From the NCBI GenBank assembly GCA_001942415.1, contig MKJX01000174.1:1-64000 (forward strand): a DNA stretch of 64,000 bases, in the 5' to 3' direction. Below are positions 20,115-31,329 of the stretch, piece after piece (the stretch's first letter is position 1; the number at the start of each line of letters is the position of its first letter). This DNA is from Pseudonocardia sp. CNS-139 (GTDB taxonomy: Bacteria > Actinomycetota > Actinomycetes > Mycobacteriales > Pseudonocardiaceae). The translations under genes were made by a program, and so were the position numbers. A model generated the notes under the pieces. That model was not told where the DNA came from. It did not search any database and was given only the letters and a program-made list of their open reading frames with translations.

Positions 20115-22096
20115 CAGCCCTCCCCGGAAACGAGCTCGGCATCGAGATCGGGTTCGACGACGGCGAGCACGGCGTCCTTGGCGACGGTGGCGCCGGCGCG
20201 GGCGCGCAGCTCGCGGACCACGCCGTCGACGGGAGCGGTGAGGACGTGCTCCATCTTCATCGCCTCCACGACGACGAGCCGGTCCCCGGCGGCGACGTGC
20301 TGCCCCTCGGCCACCTCGACGACGGTGACGGTGCCGGGCATCGGGGACACGACCGGACCGCCGGCCCCGGCGCGCCCGCGGCCGCCGCGTCGAGCGGGGC
20401 CTGCTCCCGCACGGCCCACGCCCGGCCGTCGCGGCCGAGCCAGAGGGTGTCGCGTCGCGCGCCCAGGCGTAGCGCCGCGCGGTCCCGGCCACCGTCACGG
20501 CCAGGTCGGGGCCGGCGAGCCGGGCCGAGCACGGCACCGGCGCGGCGTCCCCGACCGCCACCTCGGCGGCCGCGGCCCGACCCCGCGCACGCACCTCGAC
20601 CGGATCCGACCCGCCTGCCGACATCCGCCACGTCGTCCACGCGGGCGCGCCGACCCGCCAGCCGCCCGGCACGTCGAAGGGGTCCACGACGGCACCGGCC
20701 GGCTCCAGCTCCAGCAGGGCGTGCGCGCCGCCGCGGCGTACACCTCGGGCGGCGGGCCGTCCTGCGTCCACTCCGCGAGCCGCCGGCCGACCAGCCCGGT
20801 GTCGAGCCGGCCCGCGCGCACGTCCGCGTCGGCCAGGAGGGCGCGCAGAACCCGGTGTTGGTGCCGAGGCCCAGCACGGCCGTGTCGCGCAGCGCGGCGT
20901 CCAGCCGCCGCAGGGCGGCGTCCCGGTCCGGGCCGTGCGCGATGACCTTGGCGAGCATCGGGTCGTAGTCGCTGCCGACGAGCACGCCCTCGGCGATCCC
21001 GGAGTCGACGCGCACGCCCGGCCCGGACGGCTCGCGCAGGGCGAGCACCCGGCCGCCGGTCGGCAGGAACCCCGCAGCGGGGTCCTCGGCGTAGACGCGG
21101 GCCTCGACCGCGTGGCCGACGAGGTGCACGTCCTCCTGCCGGAGCGGCAGCGGCTCGCCCGCCGCCACCCGCAGCTGCAGCTCGACCAGGTCCAGCCCGG
21201 TGACCAGCTCCGTGACGGGGTGCTCCACCTGCAGCCGGGTGTTCATCTCCATGAAGAAGAACTCGTCCGGGTCGTCGCGCCCACGATGAACTCGACGGTG
21301 CCCGCCCCGGTGTAGCCGACGGCCCGCGCCACCTCGGCGGCCGCCGCCCCCCATGGCCTCCCGCTGCGCGGCCGTGAGCAGCGCGGAGGGCGCCTCCTCC
21401 ACGATCTTCTGGTGCCGGCGCTGGAGGCTGCACTCGCGCTCGCCCAGGTGCACGACGGCGCCGTGCGCGTCGGCCAGCACCTGTACCTCGATGTGCCGCG
21501 GGGTGGTGACCAGCCGCTCGACCAGCAGCGTGTCGTCGCCGAACGCGCCGCGCGCCTCGCGCCGGGCGGTCGCGACGGCGGGCCGGAGGTCGGCCTCCGT
21601 GTGCACCTCGTGCATGCCCTTGCCGCCGCCCCCGCGCTCGGCTTGAGCAGCACCGGGAAGCCGATCCGGCGGGCCGCGGCGGCGAGCTCGTCGTCGGTGA
21701 GCCCGGCGCCGTCCGAGCCCGGGACAACCGGCACGCCCGCCTTCGCGACGGTCGCCTTGGCGGCGATCTTGTCGCCCATCGCCTCGATCGCGGCGGCGGG
21801 CGGGCCGACGAACACCACCCCGGCGTCGGCGCACGCGGCCGCGAACGCGGTGTTCTCCGAGAGGAACCCGTAGCCGGGGTGCACGGCCTGCGCTCCGGTC
21901 GCGGCCGCGGCCGCGAGCACGTCGGGGACCGACAGGTAGCTCCCGATCCGGACGGCCACGTCCGCGGCGCGACGTGCGGCGACCCGGCATCCGGGTCGGT
22001 GTGGACGGCCGCGGACCGCACGCCGAGGCGGCGCAGCGTGCGCAGCACCCGCACGGCGATCTCGCCGCGGTTGGCCACGAGAACGGTGTCGAACAT
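20114..22096 (-). CDS. accA1: Acyl-CoA carboxylase biotin-carboxylase/BCCP subunit (AccA1-like)
   Basis: Alpha subunit of a biotin-dependent acyl-CoA carboxylase, about 660 residues. The N-terminus [16 protein letters not shown] and [10 protein letters not shown] are biotin-carboxylase hallmarks; the ATP-grasp part has [26 protein letters not shown] and [13 protein letters not shown]. The C-terminal lipoyl-like domain ends with the biotinylation motif EAMKMEH (positions about 20248-20268). Eight indels (near 21980, 21643, 21345, 21283, 20855, 20735, 20460 and 20385), one of them an extra G in a G-run at 21345, break the frame. Paired with accD1, it probably carboxylates 3-methylcrotonyl-CoA. 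It starts 8 bases after the accD1 stop. Confidence 0.9.
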
Positions 22097-22104
22097 GCGC
22101 CCCC

Positions 22105-23682
22105 TCACATCCGGAACACGCCGAAGCCCGGCTGCGCCAGCGGGCTTCGCCGCCGCGCTGAGCGCCAGCCCGAGCACCGTGCGCGTGTCCTTCGGGTCGA
22201 TCACGCCGTCGTCCCACAGCCGGGCCGTGGAGTAGTACGGGTGCCCCTGGCTCTCGTACTGCGCGCGGATCGCGTCCGGGTCGGCGCCGGACCCGACGGT
22301 GGAGAGCACGGTGGCGGCCTGCTCCCCGCCCATCACGGAGATCCGCGCGTTGGGCCACATGAACAGGAACCGCGGCGAGTACGCCCGCCCGCACATCGAG
22401 TAGTTCCCGGCCCCGAACGAGCCACCGATGATCACGGTGATCTTCGGGACGCGCGTGGTGGCGACCGCGGTGACCATCTTCGCGCCGTGTTTGGCGATGC
22501 CGCCGGCCTCGTACTCGCGCCCGACCATGAACCCGGAGATGTTCTGCAGGAACACCAGCGGCACCCCGCGCTGGTCGCACAGCTCGACGAAGTGCGCGCC
22601 CTTGAGCGCCGACTCGGAGAACAGCACGCCGTTGTTCGCCACGATCCCCACGGGATGCCCGTGGACGTGCGCGAACCCGGTCACGAGCGTGCTGCCGTAC
22701 TCGGCCTTGAACTCGCCGAACCGCGACCCGTCGACGATCCGGGCGATCACCTCGCGCACGTCGTACGGGGTGCGCGAGTCGGTCGGCACCACGGCGTACA
22801 GCTCGTCGGGGTCGGCCAGCGGCTCGGTCGGTGGGCCGCACCTCCCACGGCCGGGCGCCCGCGGGCCCAGCGTCGCGACGACCGACCGGACGATCCGCAG
22901 CGCGTGCGCGTCGTCGTCGGCGAGGTGGTCGGTGACGCCGGAGACGCGCGCGTGGAGGTCGCCCCCGCCCAGCTCCTCGGCGGTGACGACCTCCCCGGTC
23001 GCGGCCTTCACCAGCGGCGGGCCGCCGAGGAAGATCGTGCCCTGGTTGCGCACGATCACGGCCTCGTCGCTCATCGCCGGCACGTACGCGCCGCCGGCCG
23101 TGCACGAGCCGAGCACCGCGGCGATCTGCGGGATGCCCTGCGCCGACATCTGCGCCTGGTTGTAGAAGATGCGCCCGAAGTGCTCGCGGTCGGGGAACAC
23201 CGCGTCCTGCTCGGGCAGGTACGCGCCGCCGGAGTCGACGAGGTAGACGCACGGCAGCCGGTTGTGCAGGGCCACCTCTTGCGCGCGCAGGTGCTTCTTG
23301 ACCGTCATCGGGTAGTAGGTGCCGCCCTTGACCGTCGCGTCGTTGGCGACGACCACGCACTCGCGCCCGGCCACCCGCCCCACCCCGGTGATGATCCCGC
23401 GCCCGGCGCCTCGTCGCCGTAGAGACCGTTCGCGGCCAGCGGGGACAGCTCCAGGAACGGGCTCGACGGGTCCAGCAGCGCGTCGACCCGGTCGCGGGGC
23501 AGCAGCTTCCCGCGTTCGACGTGCCGCGTCCTGGCCCGTGCGGAACCGCCGAGGGCGGCCGCGGCGAGCCGCGCGCGCAGGTCGGTGACCAGTTCCTCGT
23601 GCGCGGCCGTGCTGCGGGCGGCGGCGGCCGCAAGCGGGTCGGCGGCGGTGCGGAGCACCGGTCCGGGCGTCGCGACGGGCAT
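22105..23682 (-). CDS. accD1: Acyl-CoA carboxylase carboxyltransferase subunit (AccD1-like)
   Basis: Beta subunit transferring CO2 from biotin to the acyl-CoA, about 525 residues. Crotonase-fold features are [77 protein letters not shown] and the end FGVFRM, typical of methylcrotonyl-CoA carboxylase. ATG 23682 has a GAGGGGG site. Indels lie near 23405 (missing base) and 22840-22820 (a short out-of-frame PWEVRPTD), with an extra base near 22137. Without that last correction the frame reads straight through into accA1, which is an artefact. First gene of the accD1-accA1-fadE19 operon. Confidence 0.9.
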
Positions 23683-23709
23683 CGAACCCCCTCGGTCGGA
23701 TCGGAGCCC

Positions 23710-23731
23710 GATGTTAACGGTCATTAACATC
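23710..23731. promoter_or_regulatory. 22-bp palindromic operator at the accD1 promoter
   Basis: Perfect inverted repeat GATGTTAA-N6-TTAACATC. The minus-strand TAACAT (23716-23711) inside it fits as the accD1 -10, so binding would block transcription. The AT-rich dyad is typical of TetR-family sites; the TetR at 26184 is the natural candidate regulator (inferred). Confidence 0.7.
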
Positions 23732-23814
23732 GACCGCCAGCCGTCCCCGTCACGCGGTCGGGCGGTGCCGAGGATGCCCAGGCAGGGGTGCACGGGGTGC
23801 CGAAAGCCGCGGGA

Positions 23815-23820
23815 TACGGT
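23815..23820 (+). promoter_or_regulatory. -10 of the response regulator gene (leaderless)
   Basis: TACGGT, 6 bases before GTG 23827. Confidence 0.6.
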
Positions 23821-23826
23821 CTTCCC

Positions 23827-24501
23827 GTGCGTGTGCTGCTGGTCGAGGACGAGGTGCCGCTGGCCGAGATGGTCAAGCGGGGACTCGTGGCGGAGGGGCA
23901 CTCGGTGCAGGTCGTGCACGACGGGACCTCCGGACTCGCGGCGGCCAGCACCGGCGACCACGACGTCGTGGTGCTCGACATCATGCTCCCGGGCCTCTCC
24001 GGCTACCGGGTGCTCCAGCGGCTGCGCGCGGCCGACATCTGGACCCCCGTGCTCATGCTCACGGCGAAGGACGGCGAGTACGACGAGGCCGACGCGTTCG
24101 ACCTCGGTGCCGACGACTACCTGGTCAAGCCGTTCTCGTTCGTCGTGCTGCTGGCCCGGCTGCGGGCCCTGCTGCGGCGAGCGGGCGAGCAGCGGCCCAC
24201 CGTCGTCACGGTCGGCGACCTGCGGCTCGACCCGGCCCGCCACCGGGTCTTCCGGGGCGACGCGGAGATCACCCTGACCCCGCGCGAGTTCGGCGTGCTG
24301 GAGCACCTCATGCGGCGTGCGGGCGAGGTCGTCACCAAGACCGACATCCTGCGGGCCGTCTGGGACGCGCACTACGAGGGCGAGGTCAACGTCGTCGAGG
24401 TGTACGTCGGCTACCTGCGCCGCAAGATCGACGCACCGTTCGGCACCAACAGCATCGAGACGCTGCGCGGCGTCGGCTACCGGATGGTCGAGCCGGGCTG
24501 A
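23827..24501 (+). CDS. OmpR-family response regulator
   Basis: 224-residue two-component regulator. The receiver has the acidic pair VEDE, phospho-Asp in [12 protein letters not shown] near residue 50, Thr in LMLTAKD and Lys in DYLVKPF. The effector is a winged helix with [13 protein letters not shown] and [11 protein letters not shown]...[11 protein letters not shown] 23827 is chosen over an upstream in-frame start at 23788 because of the TACGGT -10 six bases upstream. The partner kinase is on the opposite strand, and their 3' ends overlap by 25 bases. Signal and targets unknown. Confidence 0.93.
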   Translation: MRVLLVEDEVPLAEMVKRGLVAEGHSVQVVHDGTSGLAAASTGDHDVVVLDIMLPGLSGYRVLQRLRAADIWTPVLMLTAKDGEYDEADAFDLGADDYLVKPFSFVVLLARLRALLRRAGEQRPTVVTVGDLRLDPARHRVFRGDAEITLTPREFGVLEHLMRRAGEVVTKTDILRAVWDAHYEGEVNVVEVYVGYLRRKIDAPFGTNSIETLRGVGYRMVEPG

Positions 24502-26104
24502 GCGGCGCGTCGCGCCCGCGGTGACGGCACCCGGCGCGGCGCCGTGTCCGGGTCGCGGCGGGCGTCCTCGTCGCGCACGGGCGCTCCGTTGACAGGAACG
24601 GGGTTGACAGGAGCGGGGTCGACCGGAGCGGGCGCCGGCTCGTCCTTGCGTTCCGGCGGGGGCGGCCCCTCGGCCGCGGCCGGGAGCCGGACGCGGAAGA
24701 GCGCCCCGCCGCCCGAGGCGTCGTCCAGCTCCACGCTGCCGCCGTGCGCGGCGACCACCTCGGCGACGATCGCGAGCCCCAGCCCGGACCCGCCGTCGGC
24801 GCGGGCGCGGGCGTCGTCGAGCCGGACGAACCGCTCGAACACCCGCGCCCGGTCGGCCGGCGGCACGCCCGGCCCGTCGTCGCGGACCTCCAGCACGGCC
24901 TGGTCGCCGACCCGGCGCACCGTGACGGCGACGCGGGAGCGGGCGTGCCGGCGCGCGTTGTCCACGAGGTTGCGCACCACCCGGGCGAGCTGGCCGCGGT
25001 CGCCGATCACGCGCACCGGCTGCGCGTCCACCTCGGCGACGACGGTGCCCTCGGCCGGGCGGCCGCGCTCGGCCTCGGCGACCTCGTCGAGGTCCACCTC
25101 CTCGCGGCGGGGCCGCAGCCCGCGCTCGTCGGCCCGCGCGAGCAGGATCAGGGCCTCCACCAGCTTGTTCAGCCGGGCGGTCTCACCGCGCAGGGCCGCG
25201 ACGGTGGAGCCGTCGGCCGTGCCGTTCTGCATGAGCTCCAGGCCCGTCGCGATCGTGGCGAGCGGGCTGCGCAGCTCGTGGCTCGCGTCGGCGACGAACC
25301 GGCGCTGGACGCCTGGGCGTCCTGCAGCCGCGCGATCATCCCGTTCATGGTCTCCGCGAGCCGGCCGACCTCGTCGCGCGCGGTCGGCACGGGCACCCGC
25401 TGTGCGAGGTCCTTCTCCGTCATCGCGGCCACCTGGGTACGGATCGCCTCGACGGGCCGCAGCGCCCGCCCGGAGAACAGGTAGGTCGCGAGGCCGGCCA
25501 CCACGATCAGCAGCGGCACGCCCCACAGCAGGTAGAACAGCACCGTCTCGGTGGCCTCCTGCACGGCCGTGAGCGGCACGGCGAGCAGCACGTAGATGTC
25601 CGTGCCGTCCGACTCGGTGCCGATGGCGACGAGCACCGACTGCACGACGCCGCCGTCCGCACGGGTGATCGGCGTGTCCGGCCGGACGATCATCTGCCCG
25701 TCGTCCGGGACGAGGGACGAGATCGGGCGCACCCCGGGGTTGGTGGTCGCGTTGCCGCCGACGGCGTCGGTGCCGGCCTCGATCACCCGGGACTCGGTCT
25801 CGCCGGGGTCGGTGCCGTACCGGACGATGATCTGGACGAGGTCGTCGGGCGTGGTGAGCGCGTCGAGCGCCTCGCGGGCGTTCTCGTTGGGGGAGCTGCG
25901 GTAGTTCCCGTCCAGCCGGGATGCGATCATCTCCGCGCGCTGCTCGGCGTCGTCCTCGGCGTTGTGCCGCAGCGACTGGCCCACCAGGAGCACGAGCGCG
26001 GCGCCGGCGACCACCAGAGACGCCGCCACCACCAGGGCCGCGGCCAGCGCGGAGACGACGCGCACGCCCATGCGTGCACGCAGCCAACCCACCGGCCCGG
26101 ACAT
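24477..26104 (-). CDS. Sensor histidine kinase
   Basis: About 542 residues. Helix one is at about 14-40, an extracytoplasmic sensor region at about 41-175, helix two ([21 protein letters not shown]) at about 180-203, then HAMP. The H-box is [14 protein letters not shown], the N-box [11 protein letters not shown] and G-boxes DDGPGVPP and [11 protein letters not shown] Pro/Glu/Arg-rich tail of about 75 residues follows. ATG 26104 is set by TACCCT seven bases upstream (26117-26112). One base is missing near 25315, between HAMP and H-box. It faces the response regulator convergently. Its ligand is unknown. Confidence 0.92.
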
Positions 26105-26111
26105 GCCGACG

Positions 26112-26117
26112 AGGGTA
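26112..26117 (-). promoter_or_regulatory. -10 of the histidine kinase gene (leaderless)
   Basis: TACCCT on the minus strand, 7 bases before ATG 26104. Confidence 0.55.
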
Positions 26118-26171
26118 ACCACGGCCCGCTGTGGCCGCGCTGTGACCGGAACGCACCGGCCGGAGTCCGGT

Positions 26172-26177
26172 TACGCT
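26172..26177 (+). promoter_or_regulatory. -10 of the TetR gene (leaderless)
   Basis: TACGCT, 6 bases before ATG 26184. Confidence 0.6.
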
Positions 26178-26183
26178 GCGCGG

Positions 26184-26758
26184 ATGGCGTCCCCGGCGAT
26201 CAACCAGGGCAGCGGCCGGCGGGAGCAGATCCTGGCCGTCGCGGCCCAGCTGTTCGCCAAGCACGGCTTCCACGGCGTGAGCATCGCCGACCTCGGCGCG
26301 GCCGTCGGCGTCAGCGGACCGGCCCTCTACCGGCACTTCCCGGGCAAGGAGGCGCTGCTCTCGGAGATGCTGGTCGGGATCAGCGAGCACCTGCTCGCCG
26401 GCGGCCGGGACCGCACCGCGGCGGCGGCGACCCGCAGCACGCGCTCGCCGACCTCGTCGCGTTCCACGCCGACTTCGCGCTGCGCGAGCCCGAGCTGATC
26501 GTCGTGCAGGACCGGGACCTGGACAACCTCCCGGAGGAGGCGCACCGGCGGGTCCGCCGGCTCCAGCGCACCTACGTCGAGCTGTGGGTGGACACGCTCG
26601 TGCGCGTGCACCCCGGCCTGGCGCCCGAGTCCGCCCGGATCGCGGCGCACGGCGCGTTCGGGCTGCTCAACTCCACCCCGCACGCCGGCCGCAGCCCCGA
26701 GGCGTCCGCGCTGCTGCGCGGAATGGCCCTGACGGCACTGCAGAACCTCACCCGGTGA
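26184..26758 (+). CDS. TetR-family regulator, probable controller of accD1 operon
   Basis: About 191 residues. The N-terminal helix-turn-helix reads REQILAVAAQLFAKHGFHG then VGVSGPALYRHFPGKEALL. It resembles the TetR regulator located beside the accD1 locus in mycobacteria, which suggests it represses accD1-accA1-fadE19 through the dyad at 23710; this is inference from family and position. The two-component genes lie between. One base is missing near 26432. A terminator hairpin follows. Confidence 0.87.
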
Positions 26759-26790
26759 AGGCCAGGCGCGCCCCGCGCGCCCGCCCGCCT

Positions 26791-26835
26791 GGAGAGCCAC
26801 ATTCCCGTCACCGGGCGCCTGCAATGTGGCTTTCC
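26791..26835 (+). terminator. Terminator hairpin with AAGCCACATT arm
   Basis: Arms GGAGAGCCACATT (26791-26803) and AATGTGGCTTTCC (26823-26835), 12 of 13 paired, loop 19 nt, directly after the TetR gene. The AAGCCAC core recurs in the hairpin at 60034-60086. Confidence 0.65.
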
Positions 26836-26918
26836 GGGCATCCGGAGTGGACGATGGGCCGCGATCCGTCGTTCTCACCGGTGCGAGCGGCCCTCCGACC
26901 TCCCCGTGGAGACGCGCC

Positions 26919-29689
26919 GTGACCGATCTTGCGAGCGACCCCACCACACCCAGCCCCGACTCCGCCGCGCGGCACGCCGGCGTGACGTCCGCGTCCGGCC
27001 ACGAGGCCCTGCGCGCCGACATCCGGCGGCTCTCGACGATGCTCGGGCAGACCCTCGTCCGCCACGGCGGGCCCGAGCTGCTGGAGCTGGTCGAGCGCGT
27101 CCGCACGCTCTCCCGCAGCGCGGTGCAGGGCGACGCGGCCGGCGACGCCGAGGTGACGCGCCTGCTCGCGGGCCTGGACGCCGGCAACGCGGTGTCGCTG
27201 GCCCGGGCGTTCTCCCAGTTCTTCCAGCTCGCCAACATCGCCGAGCAGCGCCACCGGGCGAAGGAGATCGCGGCCGCGTACCCGGACGGGCACGGCCCGC
27301 TGCGCGGCCTGGTCGAGCGGCTGGGGGAGCTCGAACGCGCCGAGGTGCAGGACGTGCTGGCGCGCACCGAGCTGCGTCCGGTGTTCACCGCGCATCCGAC
27401 CGAGTCGACCCGCCAGTCCGTGCTGGCCGTGCTGCGCCGGGTGGCCGAGGCGCTGGACCGGGGTGCCCCGGACGAGCGGCTCGCCGCGCTCGTCGACACG
27501 CTGTGGCAGACCGACGAGCTGCGCCCGGGCCAGCCGACCGTCGCGGACGAGGCCCGCGCGATCGGCTGGTACATGGAGCAACTCGGCCGCGGCGCGGTGC
27601 CCGACCTGCTGGGCGAGTTCGAGCGCGAGGTGCGCGCCGCCGGGTTCGCGATCCCGCCGGACGCCCGCCCGCTGACGCTGGGCTGCTGGGTCGGCGGCGA
27701 CCGCGACGGCAACCCGAACGTCACGCCTGCCGTCACGCGCGAGGTGCTGGAGCTGTACTCGGACCGGGCCGTGCGCATCCACGAGGGCCTGGTGGAGGAG
27801 CTGCTCAGCGAGCTGTGCCTGTCCACCCGGGCGGTCGGGGTGTCGGAGGAGCTGCGCACGTCGCTGGCCCGGGACCGGCGCGCGCTGCCCGAGGTGCACG
27901 ACCGGTTCGTCCGGCTCAACGCGAACGAGCCCTACCGGCTGAAGCTCTCCTACATCCAGGCGCGGCTGGCGAACACCCACACGCGGATCAAGGAGCACGG
28001 CGAGCACCTGCCCGGCCGCGACTACCTCGGCCCCGGCGGCTACATCGAGGACCTCGCCGTGATGGACCGTTCGCTGCGCAGCCACCTCGGCGAGCGCATC
28101 GCGGACGGCACGCTGTCCCGGGCGCTGCGCACGGCCCGCGCGCTCGGGCTGCACCTGGCCGAGGTGGACATCCGCGAGCACAGCGCCCGCCACCACGCCG
28201 CGCTCGGGGCCGTCTACGACGCGCTCGGCGAGCTGGACCGCCCCTACGCCGAGCTGACCCGGGCCGAACGCACCGCGCTGCTGGCCGCCGAGCTGGAGGG
28301 CGGGCGGCCGCTGATCCGCCGGCACTACGGGCTGCCGGCCGGCGCCGCCGACGTGCTCGCGACGTTCGACATGCTCCACGACGTCCAGCACGACCTGGGC
28401 CGGGAGGTCGCGCAGACCTACATCGTGTCGATGTGCCAGGGCGTGGACGACGTGCTCGCGGTGACGGTGCTGGCCCGCGAGGCGTTCATGGTGGAGCTGC
28501 GGAACGACCCGCGGTCGTCGATCGACGTCGTGCCGCTCTTCGAGACGGTGGAGGAGCTGAGCCAGGCCGGGCCGCTGCTGGACGAGCTGCTGTCCGTGCC
28601 GGGCTACCGGCAGCAGGTGCGCAACCGCGGCGACCTGCAGGAGGTGATGCTCGGCTACTCCGACTCGAACAAGGGCGCCGGGATCACCACGTCGCAGTGG
28701 GAGATCCACCGGGCGCAGCGGCAGCTGCGCGACATCGGCGCGAAGCACGGCGTGCGGCTGCGGCTCTTCCACGGTCGCGGCGGCTCGGTGGGGCGCGGCG
28801 GCGGGCCGTCGGCGGAGGCCGTCGCGTCGGCGCCGTTCGGGTCGGTGGACGCGACGATGAAGGTCACCGAGCAGGGCGAGGTGGTCTCCGACAAGTACTC
28901 GCTGCCCGCGCTGGCGCACCACAACCTGGAGACCATGCTGACCGCGGTGCTGGAGGCCACCCTGCTGCACCAGTCGGCCCGGTGGGGCGGCACCACGCTC
29001 GACCGCTGGGACGAGGCGATGAACGTGGTGAGCGACGCCGCGCGGGCCGCGTACCGGGGGCTCGTCGAGCGGCCGGGCTTCCCGGAGTTCTTCGCCACCG
29101 CCACCCCCGTCGACGAGCTGGGCCGGCTCAACTTCGGCTCGCGCCCGGCACGCCGGCCCGGCAGCGGCACCCCCACCCTCGACGACCTGCGCGCGATCCC
29201 GTGGGTGTTCGGCTGGACGCAGACGCGGATGGTCGTGCCCGGCTGGTACGGGCTGGGCAGCGGGCTCGCGGCGGCCCGCGACGCCGGGTACGGGCCGGTG
29301 CTGGAGGAGATGACGGAGTGGGCGTTCCTCACGAACCTGCTGGGCAACGTGGAGATGACGCTCGCGAAGACCGACCTGCGCATCGCCGGGTTCTACGTCG
29401 CCGAGCTGGTGGACCCGCAGCTGCACTCGATCTTCGACGCCGTCGTGGACGAGCACACGCGCACGCTGCGCGAGGTGCTGCGGCTGACCGCCGGCACGTC
29501 GCTGCTGGCCCGGCACCCGGTGCTGCGCAACACGCTCGCCGTGCGCTCGGCGTACCTGGAGCCGCTGCACCACCTGCAGGTGGACCTGCTCGGCCGGCGC
29601 CGGCCACCGCGGAACCCGACCCCGACCTGCACCGCGCGCTGCTGCTGACGATCAACGGGATCGCGGCGGGGCTGCGCAACACCGGCTGA
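26919..29689 (+). CDS. ppc: Phosphoenolpyruvate carboxylase
   Basis: Anaplerotic enzyme forming oxaloacetate from PEP and bicarbonate; cytosolic tetramer, 923 residues, full length. Catalytic segments are VFTAHPTES (active His), GGDRDGNPNVT, GYSDSNKGAGITTSQW, FHGRGGSVGRGGGP and the conserved C-terminal RNTG. GTG 26919 has GGAGA upstream; the frame is open further 5' but the extra residues lack similarity. One base is missing near 29605, so only the last 30 codons are out of frame. Single-gene unit with its own terminator. Confidence 0.96.
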
Positions 29690-29724
29690 GCGCACGGGGA
29701 CGACGACGGCGGGACGACCCGGGA

Positions 29725-29760
29725 GGCCGTCGGCCGAGGAGGGGGCAGCGGCCGACGGCC
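29725..29760 (+). terminator. Terminator after ppc
   Basis: Perfect 12-bp inverted repeat GGCCGTCGGCCG / CGGCCGACGGCC with a 12-nt loop, 36 bases after the ppc stop. Confidence 0.7.
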
Positions 29761-29952
29761 CCGGCAACCGCGCTGGCGGAGCGGAGCGGGCACGCCCCGG
29801 TCTCACGCGCGTTCGCGGTTGCTGAGAGTGTCCACCGGTGGGCGGAACGCACACAAGAGCCGGCAGGGCGGTTGTCGATCCGCCATCCGGGCGAGATTTC
29901 CGTACCGCGACCGAAGTCGACACGAGTATTGCCGGATCGTTGAGCAATTCCC

Positions 29953-29958
29953 TACGCT
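29953..29958 (+). promoter_or_regulatory. -10 of the pxpABC operon (leaderless)
   Basis: TACGCT, 7 bases before GTG 29966. Confidence 0.6.
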
Positions 29959-29965
29959 CGCCGCC

Positions 29966-30727
29966 GTGGACCTGAACTCCGACGTCGGGGAGTCGTTCGG
30001 CCGCTGGACGCTCGGCGACGACGAGACGATGCTCACCCTCGTCACCTCGGCGAACGTGGCGTGCGGCTTCCACGCGGGCGACCCCTCGACGCTGCGCCGG
30101 ACCTGCACGGCCGCGGCGCGCGGCGGGGTGGCCGTCGGGGCCCAGGTCGGGTACCGCGACCTCGCCGGCTTCGGCCGCCGGTTCATCGACGTGGCGCCGT
30201 CCGAGCTCACCGACGACGTCATCTACCAGATCGGCGCGCTCGACGGGATCTGCCGGGTGGCCGGCACCCGCGTCCGCTACGTCAAGCCGCACGGCGCGCT
30301 CTACAACACGATCGTGCACCACGAGGCACAGGCGGCGGCCGTGGTCGAGGCCGTGCGCGCGTACGACCCGGCGCTGCCGGTGCTCGGGCTGCCCGGCTCG
30401 GCGTTCCTGGCCGCGGCCGGGAAAGCGGGCCTGCGGACCGTGCACGAGTTCTTCGCCGACCGCGGCTACACCCCCGGCGGCACGCTCGTGCCCCGCTCGG
30501 AGCCGGGCGCGCTGCTGCACGACCCGGCCGAGGTGACGGCGCGGGTGCTGCGCATGGTCACCGACGGCGTGGTCGCCGCGGTCGACGGCACCGACGTGCC
30601 GGTGGAGGCGGAGTCGGCGTGTGTGCACGGGGACTCCCCGGGCGCCGTCGCGATGGCCGCCGCCGTGCGCGCGGGGCTGGCGGACGCGGGCGTGCCGCTG
30701 CGGCCGTTCGCGGGGAAGCCCGCGTGA
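29966..30727 (+). CDS. pxpA: 5-oxoprolinase subunit A (LamB/YcsF family)
   Basis: 253-residue subunit of the ATP-dependent 5-oxoprolinase PxpABC, which opens pyroglutamate to glutamate. The family start [11 protein letters not shown] with [11 protein letters not shown] is complete, followed by VKPHGALYN and the ESACVHGD end. GTG 29966 is set by TACGCT seven bases upstream. First gene of three with GTGA-type overlaps (pxpA-pxpB-pxpC), so all subunits are made in step. Intact. Confidence 0.95.
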   Translation: MDLNSDVGESFGRWTLGDDETMLTLVTSANVACGFHAGDPSTLRRTCTAAARGGVAVGAQVGYRDLAGFGRRFIDVAPSELTDDVIYQIGALDGICRVAGTRVRYVKPHGALYNTIVHHEAQAAAVVEAVRAYDPALPVLGLPGSAFLAAAGKAGLRTVHEFFADRGYTPGGTLVPRSEPGALLHDPAEVTARVLRMVTDGVVAAVDGTDVPVEAESACVHGDSPGAVAMAAAVRAGLADAGVPLRPFAGKPA

Positions 30728-31329
30728 GGCTCCTCCCGTGCGGCGACGCCGCGCTACTCGTCGAGGTCGCCGGGCTGCCGGAGGTGCTCGCGCTCGCGGA
30801 CGCCCTGCGGGCCGCGCCGCCGCCCGGCGTGCTCGACGTCGTCCCGGCCGCGCGCACCGTGCTGCTCACGGTGACGCCGGGCACCGACCTCGGCGCCGTC
30901 CGCCAGGCGGTCGAGGACCTGCCCGTCGAGCCCGGCCGCCCGCCGGACGGGGTGGAGCCGGTCGAGATCCCCGTGGTCTACGACGGCCCCGACCTCGACG
31001 AGGTCGGCCGGCTCACCGGGCTCGGCCCGGCCGGGGTGGTCGCCGCACACACCGGCACGCCGTGGCGGGTGGCGTTCGGCGGGTTCGCACCCGGGTTCGC
31101 GTACCTGGCCGGCGGCGACCCGCGGCTCGACGTGGCCCGCCGGGCCGAGCCGCGCACGTCCGTCCCGGCCGGGGCGGTGGGCCTGGGCGGGGAGTTCAGC
31201 GGGATCTACCCGCGGCCGTCGCCGGGCGGGTGGCAGCTCATCGGGCGCACCGACGCGGTGCTCTGGGACCTCGAACGCGGTGCGCTGCTGCGGCCCGGCG
31301 GCCGCGTCCGGTTCCGGGAGCTGGGGTGA
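30724..31329 (+). CDS. pxpB: 5-oxoprolinase subunit B
   Basis: 201-residue KipI-like subunit. [12 protein letters not shown] and the [11 protein letters not shown]...[17 protein letters not shown] region are the hallmark of the allophanate hydrolase subunit 1 family. GTG 30724 overlaps the pxpA stop; intact frame. It forms the ATP-using BC complex with PxpC. Confidence 0.94.
   Translation: MRLLPCGDAALLVEVAGLPEVLALADALRAAPPPGVLDVVPAARTVLLTVTPGTDLGAVRQAVEDLPVEPGRPPDGVEPVEIPVVYDGPDLDEVGRLTGLGPAGVVAAHTGTPWRVAFGGFAPGFAYLAGGDPRLDVARRAEPRTSVPAGAVGLGGEFSGIYPRPSPGGWQLIGRTDAVLWDLERGALLRPGGRVRFRELG

Noticed and set aside
20495-23383. Apparent 962-residue fusion of carboxyltransferase and biotin carboxylase
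   Set aside because: The frames merge only because of an extra base near 22137; correcting it restores the FGVFRM end of accD1 and a separate accA1 start.
26906-29689. 927-codon Arg-rich frame overlapping ppc
   Set aside because: Only its last 30 codons are real (the ppc C-terminus after the indel near 29605); the rest is a shadow frame.
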